From positions 51,684,966 through 51,748,965 of the forward strand of contig OX393576.1 of NCBI GenBank assembly GCA_947652605.1: 64,000 nucleotides of DNA, given 5' to 3'. Positions 48,436-60,429 of the stretch are shown one piece after another. Under the pieces are notes generated by a model. It was not told the DNA's origin. It saw only the letters and a program-made list of their open reading frames with translations, and made no database searches. The position numbers were made by a program, and so were the translations under genes. Origin of the DNA: Elmis aenea. Taxonomy: Eukaryota > Arthropoda > Insecta > Coleoptera > Elmidae. Every line of letters starts with the position of its first letter. The stretch's first letter is position 1.

Positions 48436-49984
48436 GAATTTATAGTAAATTAAAGTTTAGAAAAACTTCGCTACTTCGATTTGTTTAATGAATATGTAGA
48501 CACGATCTATCTTTAATAATAAAGTGACCGTATCAAATGTATTTTTGTACTAAAATACTATGCACTTGAATTAAATTCGATTCTGCCGTAATTAATTATA
48601 AAGACAAAAGTATTAATAACAATAAATAATTCACTAAAAGTTTAATCACTTAAATAATACAAACATTTATTGAGAGGTTTTACTACTTTTTAACGTTTTA
48701 CTTACTTACTTGTCATAGGTATATATATAATCATACAAAACAAAGGTCTTACTCTTAATTATGTTTAAGCCAAAGATAAACATTTAAAGCGATTAGAATT
48801 TACCGACACAAGCTCGATCGGCAGTGTCAAAACAATAATTAGACTAATGAAGCTTTTGTCATGTATTTTATCTTACAGTTTTTTTTTAACTTATAATTTA
48901 AAGTTGGTTGTTCAGTTAGTCGAGTCATATGTAGAGTTAAAAACATTTACATGCAATTAAGTTTTAAAATTTCACAATCTTTATTAACTATATGTTTTGT
49001 ACAATAAACCATACTTTGGTAAAATAAAATTCGCTTGGAAACAATTTTCATTCGCACACTATGATGACGGTTGATAATTAAGTGATTGGTAATATTACAA
49101 AAGCAGAAACAATCAAGTGATTACAAAGTTTCATTGTCGCAAATTTTGTACCTGCATTCGTTTTCTTTTAGAAAACTACATTTCACTTGCAATTATTTAA
49201 ATTCGTGTTTATGGCTATTAAGAAAAACTTTTAATGACATTCATTATTACAACTTCTCTACAATGTTATAATGGAGGATAATTTAGTTTCTACAACTGTT
49301 GCAAAACAAAAGACAATACAGAGTTACTTATGCTGAGCTAATGAGACAACAATTGCACATGCCACAGTAATTCAAGCAAAAAAACTTTTTTACATATTAT
49401 TCCATCATATTTCATCAGCCATTGCTGTAAAAGAGTATAATTATGCAACCTCAACAAATTGAAAATATTGCAAAAAAAACTTATTAAAAAGAGTAAGCAA
49501 GAGATTATTACCACTTCAAGTATCTCATTTGTTTTTAGAAATAACCACAACAAAAGTTACATAATATTAAATGATAAGAAATTAAATAACATGGCAAACA
49601 ATATTTAAAAATTTTGTCGTACTTTAAAATTGGGATATGAGTTTTTTTTCAAACTCACAAGTACGATTCAAAATCAAGATTTAGTCATGTAAATATTCAA
49701 ATACTTTTGTTAACATCGATTTTAAAAAAGGTATGAAAACAATCTCTGCGCTAAAATGATAATTAATTATGCCAATTTTTGGATTCAAAATACAATTATA
49801 ATCATTTTTTATAATAATAGTCTTTTTTAAACTATAAACATTTTATAAATTTTAAATTTAAAAGCACTCGAAAAAGTCGAGTTAAAAATAATTGCTAGCT
49901 TTTTTATGGCGTAAAAACTTTTACAAAACGACTTGCCTCCTAGACTGTTGTGTTAAAGCAAGAAAAGAGCAGGTAGCAAGTTTT
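48436..49984. other. No gene seen
   Basis: AT-rich, no recognisable frame or element end. Confidence 0.45.
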
Positions 49985-50510
49985 AAATAATTGCAGAGAA
50001 TGGCAAATTGAACGAACATCTAAATAACAGAATAGCTGCAGCGACGAAAACTTACCACGCTACTAATAAATGTTTAAGCAGTAAGACGGTCTCAAAAAAA
50101 ACTTGCGAGACGCGAGTATTTAATGCAATGTAAGAACCAATTCTCATTTACAGTACGGAATCTTCAGCAATAACGCAAAAACCAATGGATAGAGGTGCGT
50201 GAGATGAGATGTTTACTAAGAATATTCGGATATACACTAATTAATAACATTAGCAATAATAAAACTAGAAAAGACCCAGGAGCAGAAGACATAAAGGAAA
50301 AGATGGAGGTAAACCAGAAACGCAATACGTGAAAGCGGGACGGACAACGAAGATTGAGGAGAAAAGAAAAAGGAAGATCATGAACAAACGTGAAAAACGA
50401 AATGAGGCAGAAGCTAAAAGAAAGAGGACTTAGCTTAAGAGATGAAGTTGGCCAACGATAGAATAGAGTGGAGAAACATTACCGAGAATTAGGAAAACAT
50501 TCTTTGACAC
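49985..50510 (+). pseudogene. Third copy of the RT C-terminal relic
   Basis: Text parallels 23840-24340: AATAGCTGCAGCGACGAAAA, ACTAATAAATG, CGCGAGTATTTAATGCA, then AAGAGATG and GGAGAAACATTACCGAGAAT. Stops and frameshifts throughout. Confidence 0.6.
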
Positions 50511-50553
50511 CGAAGCTACAAGAGGATCCGATTAATAAAAAAAATAATTTTAA

Positions 50554-50608
50554 CAGTTTTTAAACCGAAGTTTCGTCTTAGTTGCAACGAAATCTTCAGG
50601 ATACTACA
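50554..50608 (-). ncRNA. Hammerhead-like boxes with a damaged stem
   Basis: Minus strand: CTGAAGA (fits CUGANGA), an 18-base spacer that no longer pairs well, GAAAC, loop TTCG, GTT. The core boxes are intact but stem II is not, so activity is unlikely. Confidence 0.25.
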
Positions 50609-50664
50609 ATTATTAAACTGTTATAGCTAATTGACTTGCTTAACGCAATTAAGTGGAACTTATA

Positions 50665-51239
50665 CAGGGTGATTCAATTTGACTGTCGCACCCCTATAAA
50701 TCTTATATTTTTGTAAATCAAGGAAAATTCTCTATCGAATGACGTTTAAATGTTTTTTTTTTCTACGTTAAAATATGTCAAACTGGCGATGGACCTTTTT
50801 ATTTTGAAATGACATGGTATACTTTTTTGGTTCTGATAGAGAAGTAAATTCTAAATTTTGATACTGCATTAAAAAAAATGCACACATGGAAAAATAATTA
50901 TTTTTTTCGAAAAATAATAAAACACAATTATACAAGTTATAAACTATCAACTACTATACAGCGATCGTGTTTTGTCTACTTAAATACAACGATTTGATGA
51001 AAAATAATTAATAACTTTTAAACTAATTTTTCTGAAAATTTTTCCTATGTAGGTATGCTCATTTGTTTAATGCACTATGGGATTTAAAATTTAATTCTCA
51101 GAATCAATTTAAAAAGGTTGACTATCGCCAGTCTGACATATTTCATCACAGAAAAAAAAACATTTTCCACGATTTACAAAAATATGAGGTTTTAGAACAA
51201 CAAAGTTATAGGGTGCGACATACAAACTGAATCACCTTG
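50665..51239. mobile_element. MITE, 575 bp, GTGATTCA ends
   Basis: The left end is CAGGGTGATTCAATTTGACT, then GTCGCACCCCTATAA. The complement of the right end is CAAGGTGATTCAGTTTGTAT, then GTCGCACCCTATAAC. TA sequences flank within one or two bases. The inner arms also pair (TTTTTGTAAATC against GATTTACAAAAA). No coding capacity. Confidence 0.82.
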
Positions 51240-53007
51240 TTAGTGTGAGCAAAACACAAACATTTTTGCACGCGGTCCTTGAAACAGGGTTAAACGCCGT
51301 TTTAGGATTTCAGATGAGTCAGTTCCAAACCGGAAACGAATAACGAACATTGGACTAAGTAACCTTACAATTACGACAACAAAACGAAATCTTCAACGAT
51401 AAATAAAAGTACTAACAACTATAAATCCATTTTTTCTTAATGCAAATAAGTCTCGGTACATTTTTTTCATAACACACTGTATGTATGATCGTTTGATCGT
51501 TGAATAAACAACCAAGCCACCCAACCGCTAATTTGGTTCCATTTGATGGAATTTTTGGCGTTAATGATTTCCTAGAAACTCAAATAAAAGTAAATTCTTC
51601 ACTCTAACACTAAAATCAAACTTTCGAGCACGCTGCAACGTTTAATCATGCATATAGTTAGGTTATCAACATAAAAAAAAGTAACATAAGCAGGTTGCAT
51701 TTATGGGCTTAACTGTTTTCCATTCGAAATCCATCAATAACCTACTCTAGACTTAAATATATACCATTAATAACAGAATGTATATTCATGTACTTGTTTA
51801 TACTTTTATTTTAAGGTAAACTAGTTTTTGCAACATATGAATAAATAAAAATAAACTTAACACTAGCAGAATTTTAATGCGTGCTGCAAATCCGTTACAC
51901 TTTCAATGAAATCGATAATACTGAGCGTAGGTACTAAACAAATTGACGCTCATTAATATTTAATTAATAGAAGTCAATGACCATGAATAGAGATACATTT
52001 TCAGACATTTTGTGGAAAATGAAACAAGCCATGGAAAATGAAACAGGCCATGTAGAATTTTCGAGGACATAGTTACAATCAAATATTTCATTGTATTGCA
52101 AGTTTACTGACGTTGCTTTTTGTTTCAAATCAAAGCACCATGTAAAACAGGTAAATTTTAGCATAAAAAAAAACAAGACGTCAATGCACTTTAATATTGC
52201 AAAGACCAAACGTTTAGAATATAAAACGTGAAAAGGTTGTCAACACTACATGTGCTTTGTTCGCTAAATAATTCTACAAAGTGGTGAATTTTAAACCTTG
52301 TTGACATGCAAGGATGCCAACAAAGGCGTAAAAATAGCCGTTATCGTTGCAAACATAATTAATAAAATCTAATTTGTACATAGAGAGAAATATCGTTTAG
52401 CAAACATCAAACATTTTATTTGTATAACTGCAAGTTGAACAAAGCTATTAAAGCATTTAGGAGGCATATATTGAAGATATAATAAATAGTACCGGGAACT
52501 ACCGATTACTTAAGCAAAATATTATTACCATAAATTGATTATAATAGGACGATATACAAGCTTTGGAAGAAACGCATACATAAAACCGTTATAAACACAA
52601 TACGGAAAGCGACGTACAAACAGAAACCGCCCATTTCAGCTCGTCAGGGGTTAACAGTTAAGAAACGTAATATAGGGGCAATTTTAACCAGTTTAACTAC
52701 TTCTGGCGCCAAGATACTAATCCTTGTTAACATAATATATAATCAGTAGAAGTGTTTATGTTATAAACACCGAAATGAGACTTATAACACAGCGGGATTT
52801 CAAAGACATTTTCAAATCTGTACGATAACCACAGTATGGGTATCTTACCTAAAGTGACAACAGTTTGATCGCAATCAAGTATTGAAACACCGTAAATTTA
52901 GCTATTTTGGTTTAAATTATGTATTTTAAGTCTTTAAAATTAATTAACTTTACTACGTTTTACTACCAAAGTATCGATTTCTGATAAAGATTGGTTATAT
53001 GTTACAA
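51240..53007. other. No gene seen
   Basis: AT-rich, no recognisable frame. A short direct repeat (GGAAAATGAAACA(A/G)GCCATG) occurs twice near 52014-52051. Confidence 0.45.
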
Positions 53008-53487
53008 CAGTGATGTCCAACCGGTAGCTGGCGGGCTCCTGGTAGACCGCGAGGCTATTTTGAGGCGTCCGCGAGCAGAAGTTGCACTTACAGATTACTC
53101 ATTTAAAAACCTTCAAATATTAAACATTTCCCATCAATAAAAAAGATAACAAGACCATGACAAAAATTATCAGCCACAAAGGTGTATTGATGGCCTTCAG
53201 TTGCTTAAAGATGAATTTGATAGACGTTTTCAGGATCTAAAAGAAATCGAACCACTATCATTATTTTTTGCTTTTGAATATAAGCTACACCTATATAAAA
53301 ATTTACGTTCGTTAAATCCAAAAATTGAAACTATGATTTAAAAAAAAGACATCCAACTAAAACCTATTGGAAATGATAATTTTTGGCAAGCAACAGACCC
53401 TGTCATATATCAAAATCTTTTAAAATGTGCGAAAAATGTAAAATTATTTTTCGCTTCTTTATATCAATCAAGAAAATCGCAGCAAGA
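53008..53487 (+). pseudogene. hAT element remnant with transposase tail
   Basis: It begins CAGTGATGTCCAACCGGTAG, a hAT-type terminus with the following CTGGCGGGC. From about 53189 the frame reads DGLQLLKDEFDRRFQDLKEI, then, after a stop, KPIGNDNFWQATDPVIYQNL and FFASLY. This matches the region before the dimerisation domain of GTF2IRD2/ZBED-type hAT transposases. It breaks off into reverse-transcriptase relic sequence at about 53488. Confidence 0.7.
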
Positions 53488-53768
53488 GCAAAAGAGCATG
53501 TTAATGATACTAGATGGCCAGAAAAACAGGACACGAGACACAAAATTTAAACTGGATATGGAGGACGGAACTAAATATAAATTTGACAGAGGATAAATTT
53601 AACTACTTGGAAGTAACTTTATCAGACAACGGGGAAGAAGCAGTCGAGATAAAAGAACAAACTATCAAAGGCTCAAGACGCCTAGCAGCATTGCGTCATA
53701 CGATCAGGTCAAAAATCATCTTAAGAAAGGTAAAAATCAATATACACAAAACAATTACAGACCAATAG
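53488..53768 (+). pseudogene. RT relic, different from the 24-kb family
   Basis: The frame 53514-53768 carries DKFNYLEVTLSDNGEEAVEI and KGSRRLAALRHTIRSKIILR, the F-x-Y-L-G-x-x-x-S-x-x-G part of non-LTR reverse transcriptases that follows the catalytic domain. It ends KINIHKTITDQ, with the rest lost. Confidence 0.6.
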
Positions 53769-54330
53769 TTCATTGTCAATAGTGTCGAAGATCTGTCAAA
53801 GTTTTATAATTTTTTGGATAAAAAGCTCAAATACAATTTTAATAGCTTCTCGTCACCATCACTTTTCAGAAACTTAGAATAACCTTTTGTTAGTGTCAAT
53901 TTTGGTGATTGTTGACATGTTTCAATATTTTAATTCGTTATTGTAGCAGCATGGTTCGTTCACATGTCACCAAATCTTATCATTAACAGAGTTATTTGTC
54001 CTTACTTATTTAAATAAACCATAATTGTCATAATATTAAACTTAAACAGATCAACAGATACAATTACTGACAGAATTTGATGTCAGATAAGTAATTCTAA
54101 GACCCTTAAACTTATTACAAGAAACTAGTGAAATTAAGTTTGAGTTTTTTCAATCTAAACATTACAAAATACTCCAGATTTCTTTAAAACTATCGAAAAT
54201 AAACTCCACAAACCTAATAACGTCATCATAGCGAATTTTCTGACCTGAAAATAAAATATGTAGAGCATTATTTCGACCATTTATTAAAGTGGTGTAGGTT
54301 CATTTTTGGAAAAAAAAATTGAGGAGACAA
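53769..54330. other. No gene seen
   Basis: AT-rich, no recognisable content. Confidence 0.4.
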
Positions 54331-54440
54331 CAGTGGCGTAGCTAGAGGTTGTGCCGCCCGGGGCGGTCCCTGAATTTGCCGCCCCTATAAAAAAGGGTTG
54401 CTAATTTTTGATTTTTGCCAAAAGCAAGCAGAGATCGACA
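54331..54440. mobile_element. Solo hAT end
   Basis: CAGTGGCGTAGCTAGAGGTT followed by GCCGCCCGGGGCGG, a common hAT terminus. The other end was not found; GCCCCC-rich bits near 54605 may be part of the same relic. Confidence 0.5.
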
Positions 54441-57400
54441 CAAAAAAGTGGGGGGAAAAACAGAATGCGCCGCAAGTGATTTTTTTTTAAATTTTAGACG
54501 TTCAAACGTGTTTTAAAGCAAAGTTAGATAATGGGGAATACTTTATCATCTTCCAAAATTACTGTTTTACAGTAGAATCTGATTTTTATTTTTTTTAATC
54601 AGATCGCCCCCACTCCCACGAAATTATTTTTAATAAGGGTGAAAAATCCCTGTTACAATATAGTTTAAAACTGCATGGAATTTAATGCCTAAAATAAATG
54701 AATTGTATGAAATTTTATTGAATGCTTGGTACCGTATCGTAAACTTAATTAGAAACTTGGAATTTCTGTCGTTACAAGGGAGCGGGTTTTCAGTGAAGCA
54801 AGGTCAAGTAGCCCGTTTTATCCTCTAACTTCGGTAAGAATTGCTTTTTTTAAAATTAATTTTTACGAACTTAATAGCGCCATGCCGGTACTGATTATTA
54901 TATCTACTGTTCCTTCATTATCCCGAGATTTTCATTTTTACCCAATTTAGGTAGACTAAAAGTGTCGCCCCAAAAAAAGTTCGATTATTCAGATTATAAA
55001 TACTTCGTATGTATTAAAATGTAAATCAGCATAGTTCACCTTTAAATAAAAACCAATTTGGCGTCATTATTTTGCTTTTTTGGTAATAAATGTGAGTAAA
55101 TGTGATGAATTTTAAAGTCCATTTACATTTTTGTTTCTGTTTCTTAGTAATGGTTGGGCCCCCGCTAAACTGAAAACGGCGATATGTTTGGTTTTGATCA
55201 TTATGGACGGCATAATTTACACTAGCGAATCGCCATATTAAATTTACAAATTATACAACTCCTACAAACAACTAAGTTTTAACTATAAACGCGTTTTTCC
55301 TGAACATTTGACAAAAACATTTCGGTATAATCCGAAGTGTTTACAATTTTACGTCTAAGCTTATCTCTTTGAATAATTTTTGTCGTCTTTGGCAATGAAA
55401 TTTTTCGAGCACTGTCAAATATGCGAGGTCAATATGATATCTTACAAAATCATCACTAAAAGCAGTAAAGAAAAAACTTATTTAGTAGGGACAAAATAAT
55501 AAAATATATAACACTTGGTAAATGTCTAAAATAATAAAACTAACTTATTTAGATATACAGTAATCGCTTCATTTTGGTTCCACAAAAACAGCGCATAAAT
55601 GGAAACTGCGTGAATAGAGCCATGGAAAGGTGTTTAAAATAGGGAACCGTTTTATATTTTTAAATATTAAACACTTGCTGGGCTACAAAAGTTTTTTTTA
55701 AAAATATATGTCCATGTAACAACAAGAATAAAACACTGTTTTTTTATGTAATTATAATTTACTTTCATAAAGATATCGGTTGCTCGACTTTAGAAAGAGT
55801 CTGTAAAAATCGGTGCAAACTAACTGTAAACATTCTAATAACATGATTATTCACCTTTATGACCATGCCTTAATCCTCCACTCGACTTGCATATAAATAT
55901 TTTCGAACCCTGGATTACTGTATGACAAAAATATCTGCAGGTAATAAAACTACACTACAACACACACAGCAATATTAAATCTGTGTAAATATAACAGTAG
56001 GTACATTTGAGTTAAAAATTTAAGAACGTCGGTAATTGCATTGCCCTGAATTACCATCATTAATTTCTTTTTAATTAGTAAGTTCAATAAATTAGCAAAG
56101 CGGTGACCATTAATTTATACTTTGAAATACAAACAGTCATCGTATGTTTAATATGAAATTAATGCAACTGTGTCGAGATCAAATCAAGGATTGAACCAAA
56201 AGCTGTTTTTTGTAAGTGGCAAATATACTTATATCAAAATAATATAAATAAAAAATATATAATTTAGATCTAGAGGATGTATTAACATCTGTTCATTGCA
56301 TCTGCTTCGACCAGTACGTATTTTGCTCATGCTTTTTGATGAAACTTTACGGAACACAGTTAATAAATACAACTACTGAGGGTTTCATTAAAAAAATTAA
56401 AATGAATGACGACGGTTTTCCTATTTAAGAACCACATATAAGTGTTGCGATACCTTGGTTTAATTAAATTAAAGGATCTTTGAATTTGCGATCCGTGAAA
56501 CAGTAGCCAAAAAAGAGTTATATTATCATTAATAGTGTTTTAACAAAGACTTCTTGTATTTTAAATAGTAAGTAGATTAAATATTCCATGGCATACGTGA
56601 CCGTGCAAAAAGTAGGGGTGCAACAGAGCGTTGAACCGGTGTTTCCGACTTTGGGGGGCCTTATACCAGTCTGTGTATGTAAAATGGAAAAATATATTAG
56701 CTTTGTGACCCTCGGGAGTATAAAAAATTGGTATTATTGTTGTGAAGTACAAAAAGTAAAAATAAAATACCGTTCACAAAGCGTCATTAAGTATAATCAA
56801 TTTTCTTAACGCTTGGTTATGAGCTGGTCAAGTTACCAAGTAGCACATTTCGTGAATTTTGTTGGACTCACTGAATTGAATGATTCTGAGTGGGCGTTGG
56901 TTTACTGTGCCGTACCAAGACGTATTTCGAATGAAGTTCTCATGGGTATAATGTAATTCACTGCTCGTTTGATTTATCTGTTACCTTATCTCATATTAAT
57001 AAATGTTTTATGCTCCGTTTTTTAAATTTAAATGTCGTTTTATCGATTTTTTTCTCAGAATGTTTCAGCTGTAACAATAACTAGCAGTACCAATATATTT
57101 TCAAGAGATAGGCATTTGTGTTAATTCAATGAAAAACAAATCATCCATTTTAAGAACCACTTCAACCATTATCAAGAAGCATTGGTCTCCAAAAAGGAAC
57201 TGAGCTCATATAGCAAGACATCGATGAATCGTTTTTACATTTTAATTTATTCTCGATTCCTCAATAAAAAATAAAATCGAACACACATTTTTAGTTTTCA
57301 CTCAAAACTCTAAGCATATTTTTTTGCGATTTTTTGGGTACAATGATTTTGTCAAATTTTGCTTGTGTTGGCTGCTGGGCCGTAATTCTATGTCGTTACT

Positions 57401-58155
57401 AACTAATAAATAGCCGGTGTACAACCAAATTCTCAATTCCATTAGACATATGGTTGTCAACTTTGAGAAATGACGAAGTGATCAAACATTTAAATAATTC
57501 AAAGACTTAAGACGACATGTTTTTGTATCATATGCTTGGTTGGGAAGAAAGATCTTCGCCTGACCACCGTTGCAGATGAAATTACGAAATGTGCCGGAAA
57601 ACATCAAAAAAAGGTTTTGACATAACGTGAACGAAGACGCAAAATAATTTATTGAAAAAAAATCTCATGAACTCACCAAGAAATAATTATGAGTTAAATG
57701 AATGCAAGTTTTCCTAAAAATCTCTTACTTTATTTCTATTATCGCTTCTTAAAGACATTATTGATCAGTTTTAAGGCTCTAGTATCTTTATCTGTGTATT
57801 TGCTAGTTTAAAAAATATTCCTTAGATAAGAAAATAACAAAGTTTTAAGGAACACATCGTAGATGCACCCTGGTACATTCCCCATAGAAACCTTCGAGTG
57901 AAGTTTGTGGACAGTAAAAGCCAAAAATTTGCGAGAAGTCATAAAAAAAGACTACTGCTGCATGTTAATATCGAGGCTATCCAGCCTCTCGTGTTAGTGC
58001 ACAAAAATTAAGTGTCCTCAATGTTAGAACAGCTAAGAAACGTCAATGGGTGGCTCTTAAATCTAACTACTTTAGTATACTAGGAATAGATCTAGAGATT
58101 ACTTATTAGTCCAAGACTAGATGGTTACATTATTTAAATTTAAAAAATAGTAATG
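54441..58155. other. No gene seen
   Basis: AT-rich. A segment near 55850-55890 (ATGACCATGCCTTAATCCTC) also occurs near 17490-17510, a dispersed repeat of unknown type. Overlapping frames at 56561-56809 on both strands are not recognisable. Confidence 0.45.
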
Positions 58156-58198
58156 TACCGATGAAGAGACGAGAGTTCGAAACTGGTATATATTTTCT
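58156..58198 (+). ncRNA. Degenerate hammerhead-like motif, relative of the 16.3-kb copy
   Basis: Plus strand: CCGATGA, extra A, GAGACGAGAGTTC, GAAAC, TG, GTA, TATATTTTC. The 3' half (GAAAC...GTATATATTTTC) is nearly identical to the minus-strand motif at 16291-16338. U4 and stem II are mutated. Confidence 0.35.
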
Positions 58199-58849
58199 CG
58201 ATTCTTCATAGAAATGAGAGTGATTTTGCATTAAACCTAAACGTTTAATTCGACTATTTTTAAAATTGTATTTTATTCTATAAATGACAATTTTTATTGA
58301 ATTTAGGGTATCAGTTGAGTATTCAAGACGTTTGAACATTTCAGGCTTTTATGTGCAAAGAAACTTCCACTTTGGAGCATAACAATGCCTTAGGCACAGA
58401 TAATAAGAGTGTGGTTTTTCTTTTTTCTACACAGACCATTCACAAAACAAGAAAACCTTGAAGAGAAGTCGTTACTCATAAAAATTCTACATTACTGCAT
58501 TACTGTAAAGTATAATTAATAGTTTTGGCTAAAGCTACCATCACATCATGCACTTTCTTATACTTTACATATTATTAAAGATGGAAAAACTACATTTAGA
58601 TTGTCATTTTTATTGATTATAGGTGTATTTATCGAGTATTCATTGCAGAAGGGAAAGTAAATATTAATGTATGTTAAGGAAAAGTGCACCTGCAGTGCAC
58701 CCAACAGCAAATAAAGTTGAATTAAAAATTGGTGCGTAATACTTTACTAGGAGTACTTTTTAGTAACTTATAAAGATGATAATTTATTCTAAGCTGAAAG
58801 TCCTAGATTTACAACGGCGATAAAGTTATTTATCTATAGGTATATTAAA

Positions 58850-59416
58850 CAGGGGTTTGGAGCGGAGCGCGGAGCTGGAGCGCGGAGCAGTGGAGCAATG
58901 GGTTTTTGCCCGGAGCGGGAGCGGAGCCCGGAGCAAATAATTTTGATTGCTCCACTGCTCCACTTTACTATTATAAACTACAATTTTTTTTTTTAATGAA
59001 TTATTCTCATGGGTACCTATAGTATTAATAAAATTATAAATAAACTAAATTTGATTTTTTTGAAGTAAAATTATTATAATGTAACTTTTCTGAATATTAA
59101 TTTTCATTATTTTTATTTGAATTTTGAAAAATTTTAAAGAACTTTTTTTTTTTTTTAAACTTTTGAAGATCAATAATTTGTTCATTTATTTAACTTCACT
59201 TGTTTCTTGGGGTCAAATATCGTAATTTTTGGTCCATTTCCACATATCTCATAAAATTTTAGCTTTGTTTTAAAAAACAAATTTTTAAATAAAAAAACTT
59301 ATTTTATTAATATTTGGAGCGCGGAGCGGAGCGGGAGCGGAGCTGGAGCAGGCATCTTGATGCCGGAGCGGAGCTGGAGCGGAGCAACTAAAAAATTGGA
59401 CTGCTCCAAACCCCTG
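58850..59416. mobile_element. hAT MITE with GGAGC-repeat ends
   Basis: A 567-bp element. The left end is CAGGGGTTTGGAGCGGAGCG and the complement of the right end is CAGGGGTTTGGAGCAGTCCA. A perfect 8-bp target duplication ATATTAAA flanks it (58842-58849 and 59417-59424). Both ends are built of GGAGC/GGAGCGGAGC repeats; the middle is AT-rich. Non-coding. Confidence 0.93.
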
Positions 59417-59837
59417 ATATTAAAAATTAAAAAATCGCATGGCAAAAACAAAGAAGAAACAAGAATTAATCAATAACATTTAAATATTTAAACTTATCAT
59501 CGCACATGCGTAATTGGGCTAAACTAGGTTTAGATTTTAATGCTAATGACTTTATTAAACGGTAAACACAACTCATGAAAAATGACTACCGTTTAGCAGT
59601 AGGTAATAAATAAATTCCAACTGGTGCTCAGCTCATAATTAAAATTAATTGCTGGTTTACTATATAAATGGCTTTTAATTATTTGTAATGACTTAAGTAA
59701 TTTGCTTATGGTGTGCATTGCGACTTCTTGACAACTAGATAAGAGCCATTATATCTGTCCTACATATCGACATAACATGGAAATTTATTTTACATGTTAT
59801 AAAAACGCAAAAGAAACTATTATTTACTGATTAAAAT

Positions 59838-59920
59838 TGCCGGACCAACCGTACAAAACGGTTAATCCGGTAAGGCTTTGAAACCAAGAGTGCCGGAAAA
59901 TCGGTGTTGTACCTTTGTGT
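59838..59920. repeat. Dispersed repeat, copy B
   Basis: CGGTTAATCCGGTAAGGCTT and GAGTGCCGGAAAATCGGTG, a diverged copy of 42630-42705 in the same orientation. Confidence 0.6.
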
Positions 59921-60429
59921 TATTTAATGATCAAATAAAACGATAATATTTTTATGTAAATTCCTTCCAAATTCCTATTAATTTTTTTTAAATTGCACTA
60001 TTAAAATAATATAGTAAATATTTTCATCTTTAGTAATTTCTTCAATGACAGTCCAATTCACAAAGTATGTACCGAGCTATTAAATAAAAACAAGGAATTT
60101 AATTTTTATTTGATACATCATCCTTTAAACTACTTCTTAATATAATTTCCACCATTATCTAATTAAACTAGAAACTTTTAAAAATATTTTTCAATTTTTT
60201 AATGTCCTAAGGGCACCTACTTTCCACATATACTTCGTATTTTTACGGGCTTTTATCTGTATGTGCATATAATTTATAATATTCTGCTTCAGTCTGCATA
60301 AATATACTTTATTTTTACAACATATAAATTGTTTTGATCTCGTCTATAGGTGTATGCAACTCACAACTGTGGTGTTTTAATCTGCATGTACAATATTTTA
60401 CTTTAATTTTTTTGTGTAAGTGATTAGCG

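Noticed and set aside
56561..56809. Opposed frames of 63 and 73 codons
   Set aside because: No motif, no splice context and no codon bias; probably chance.
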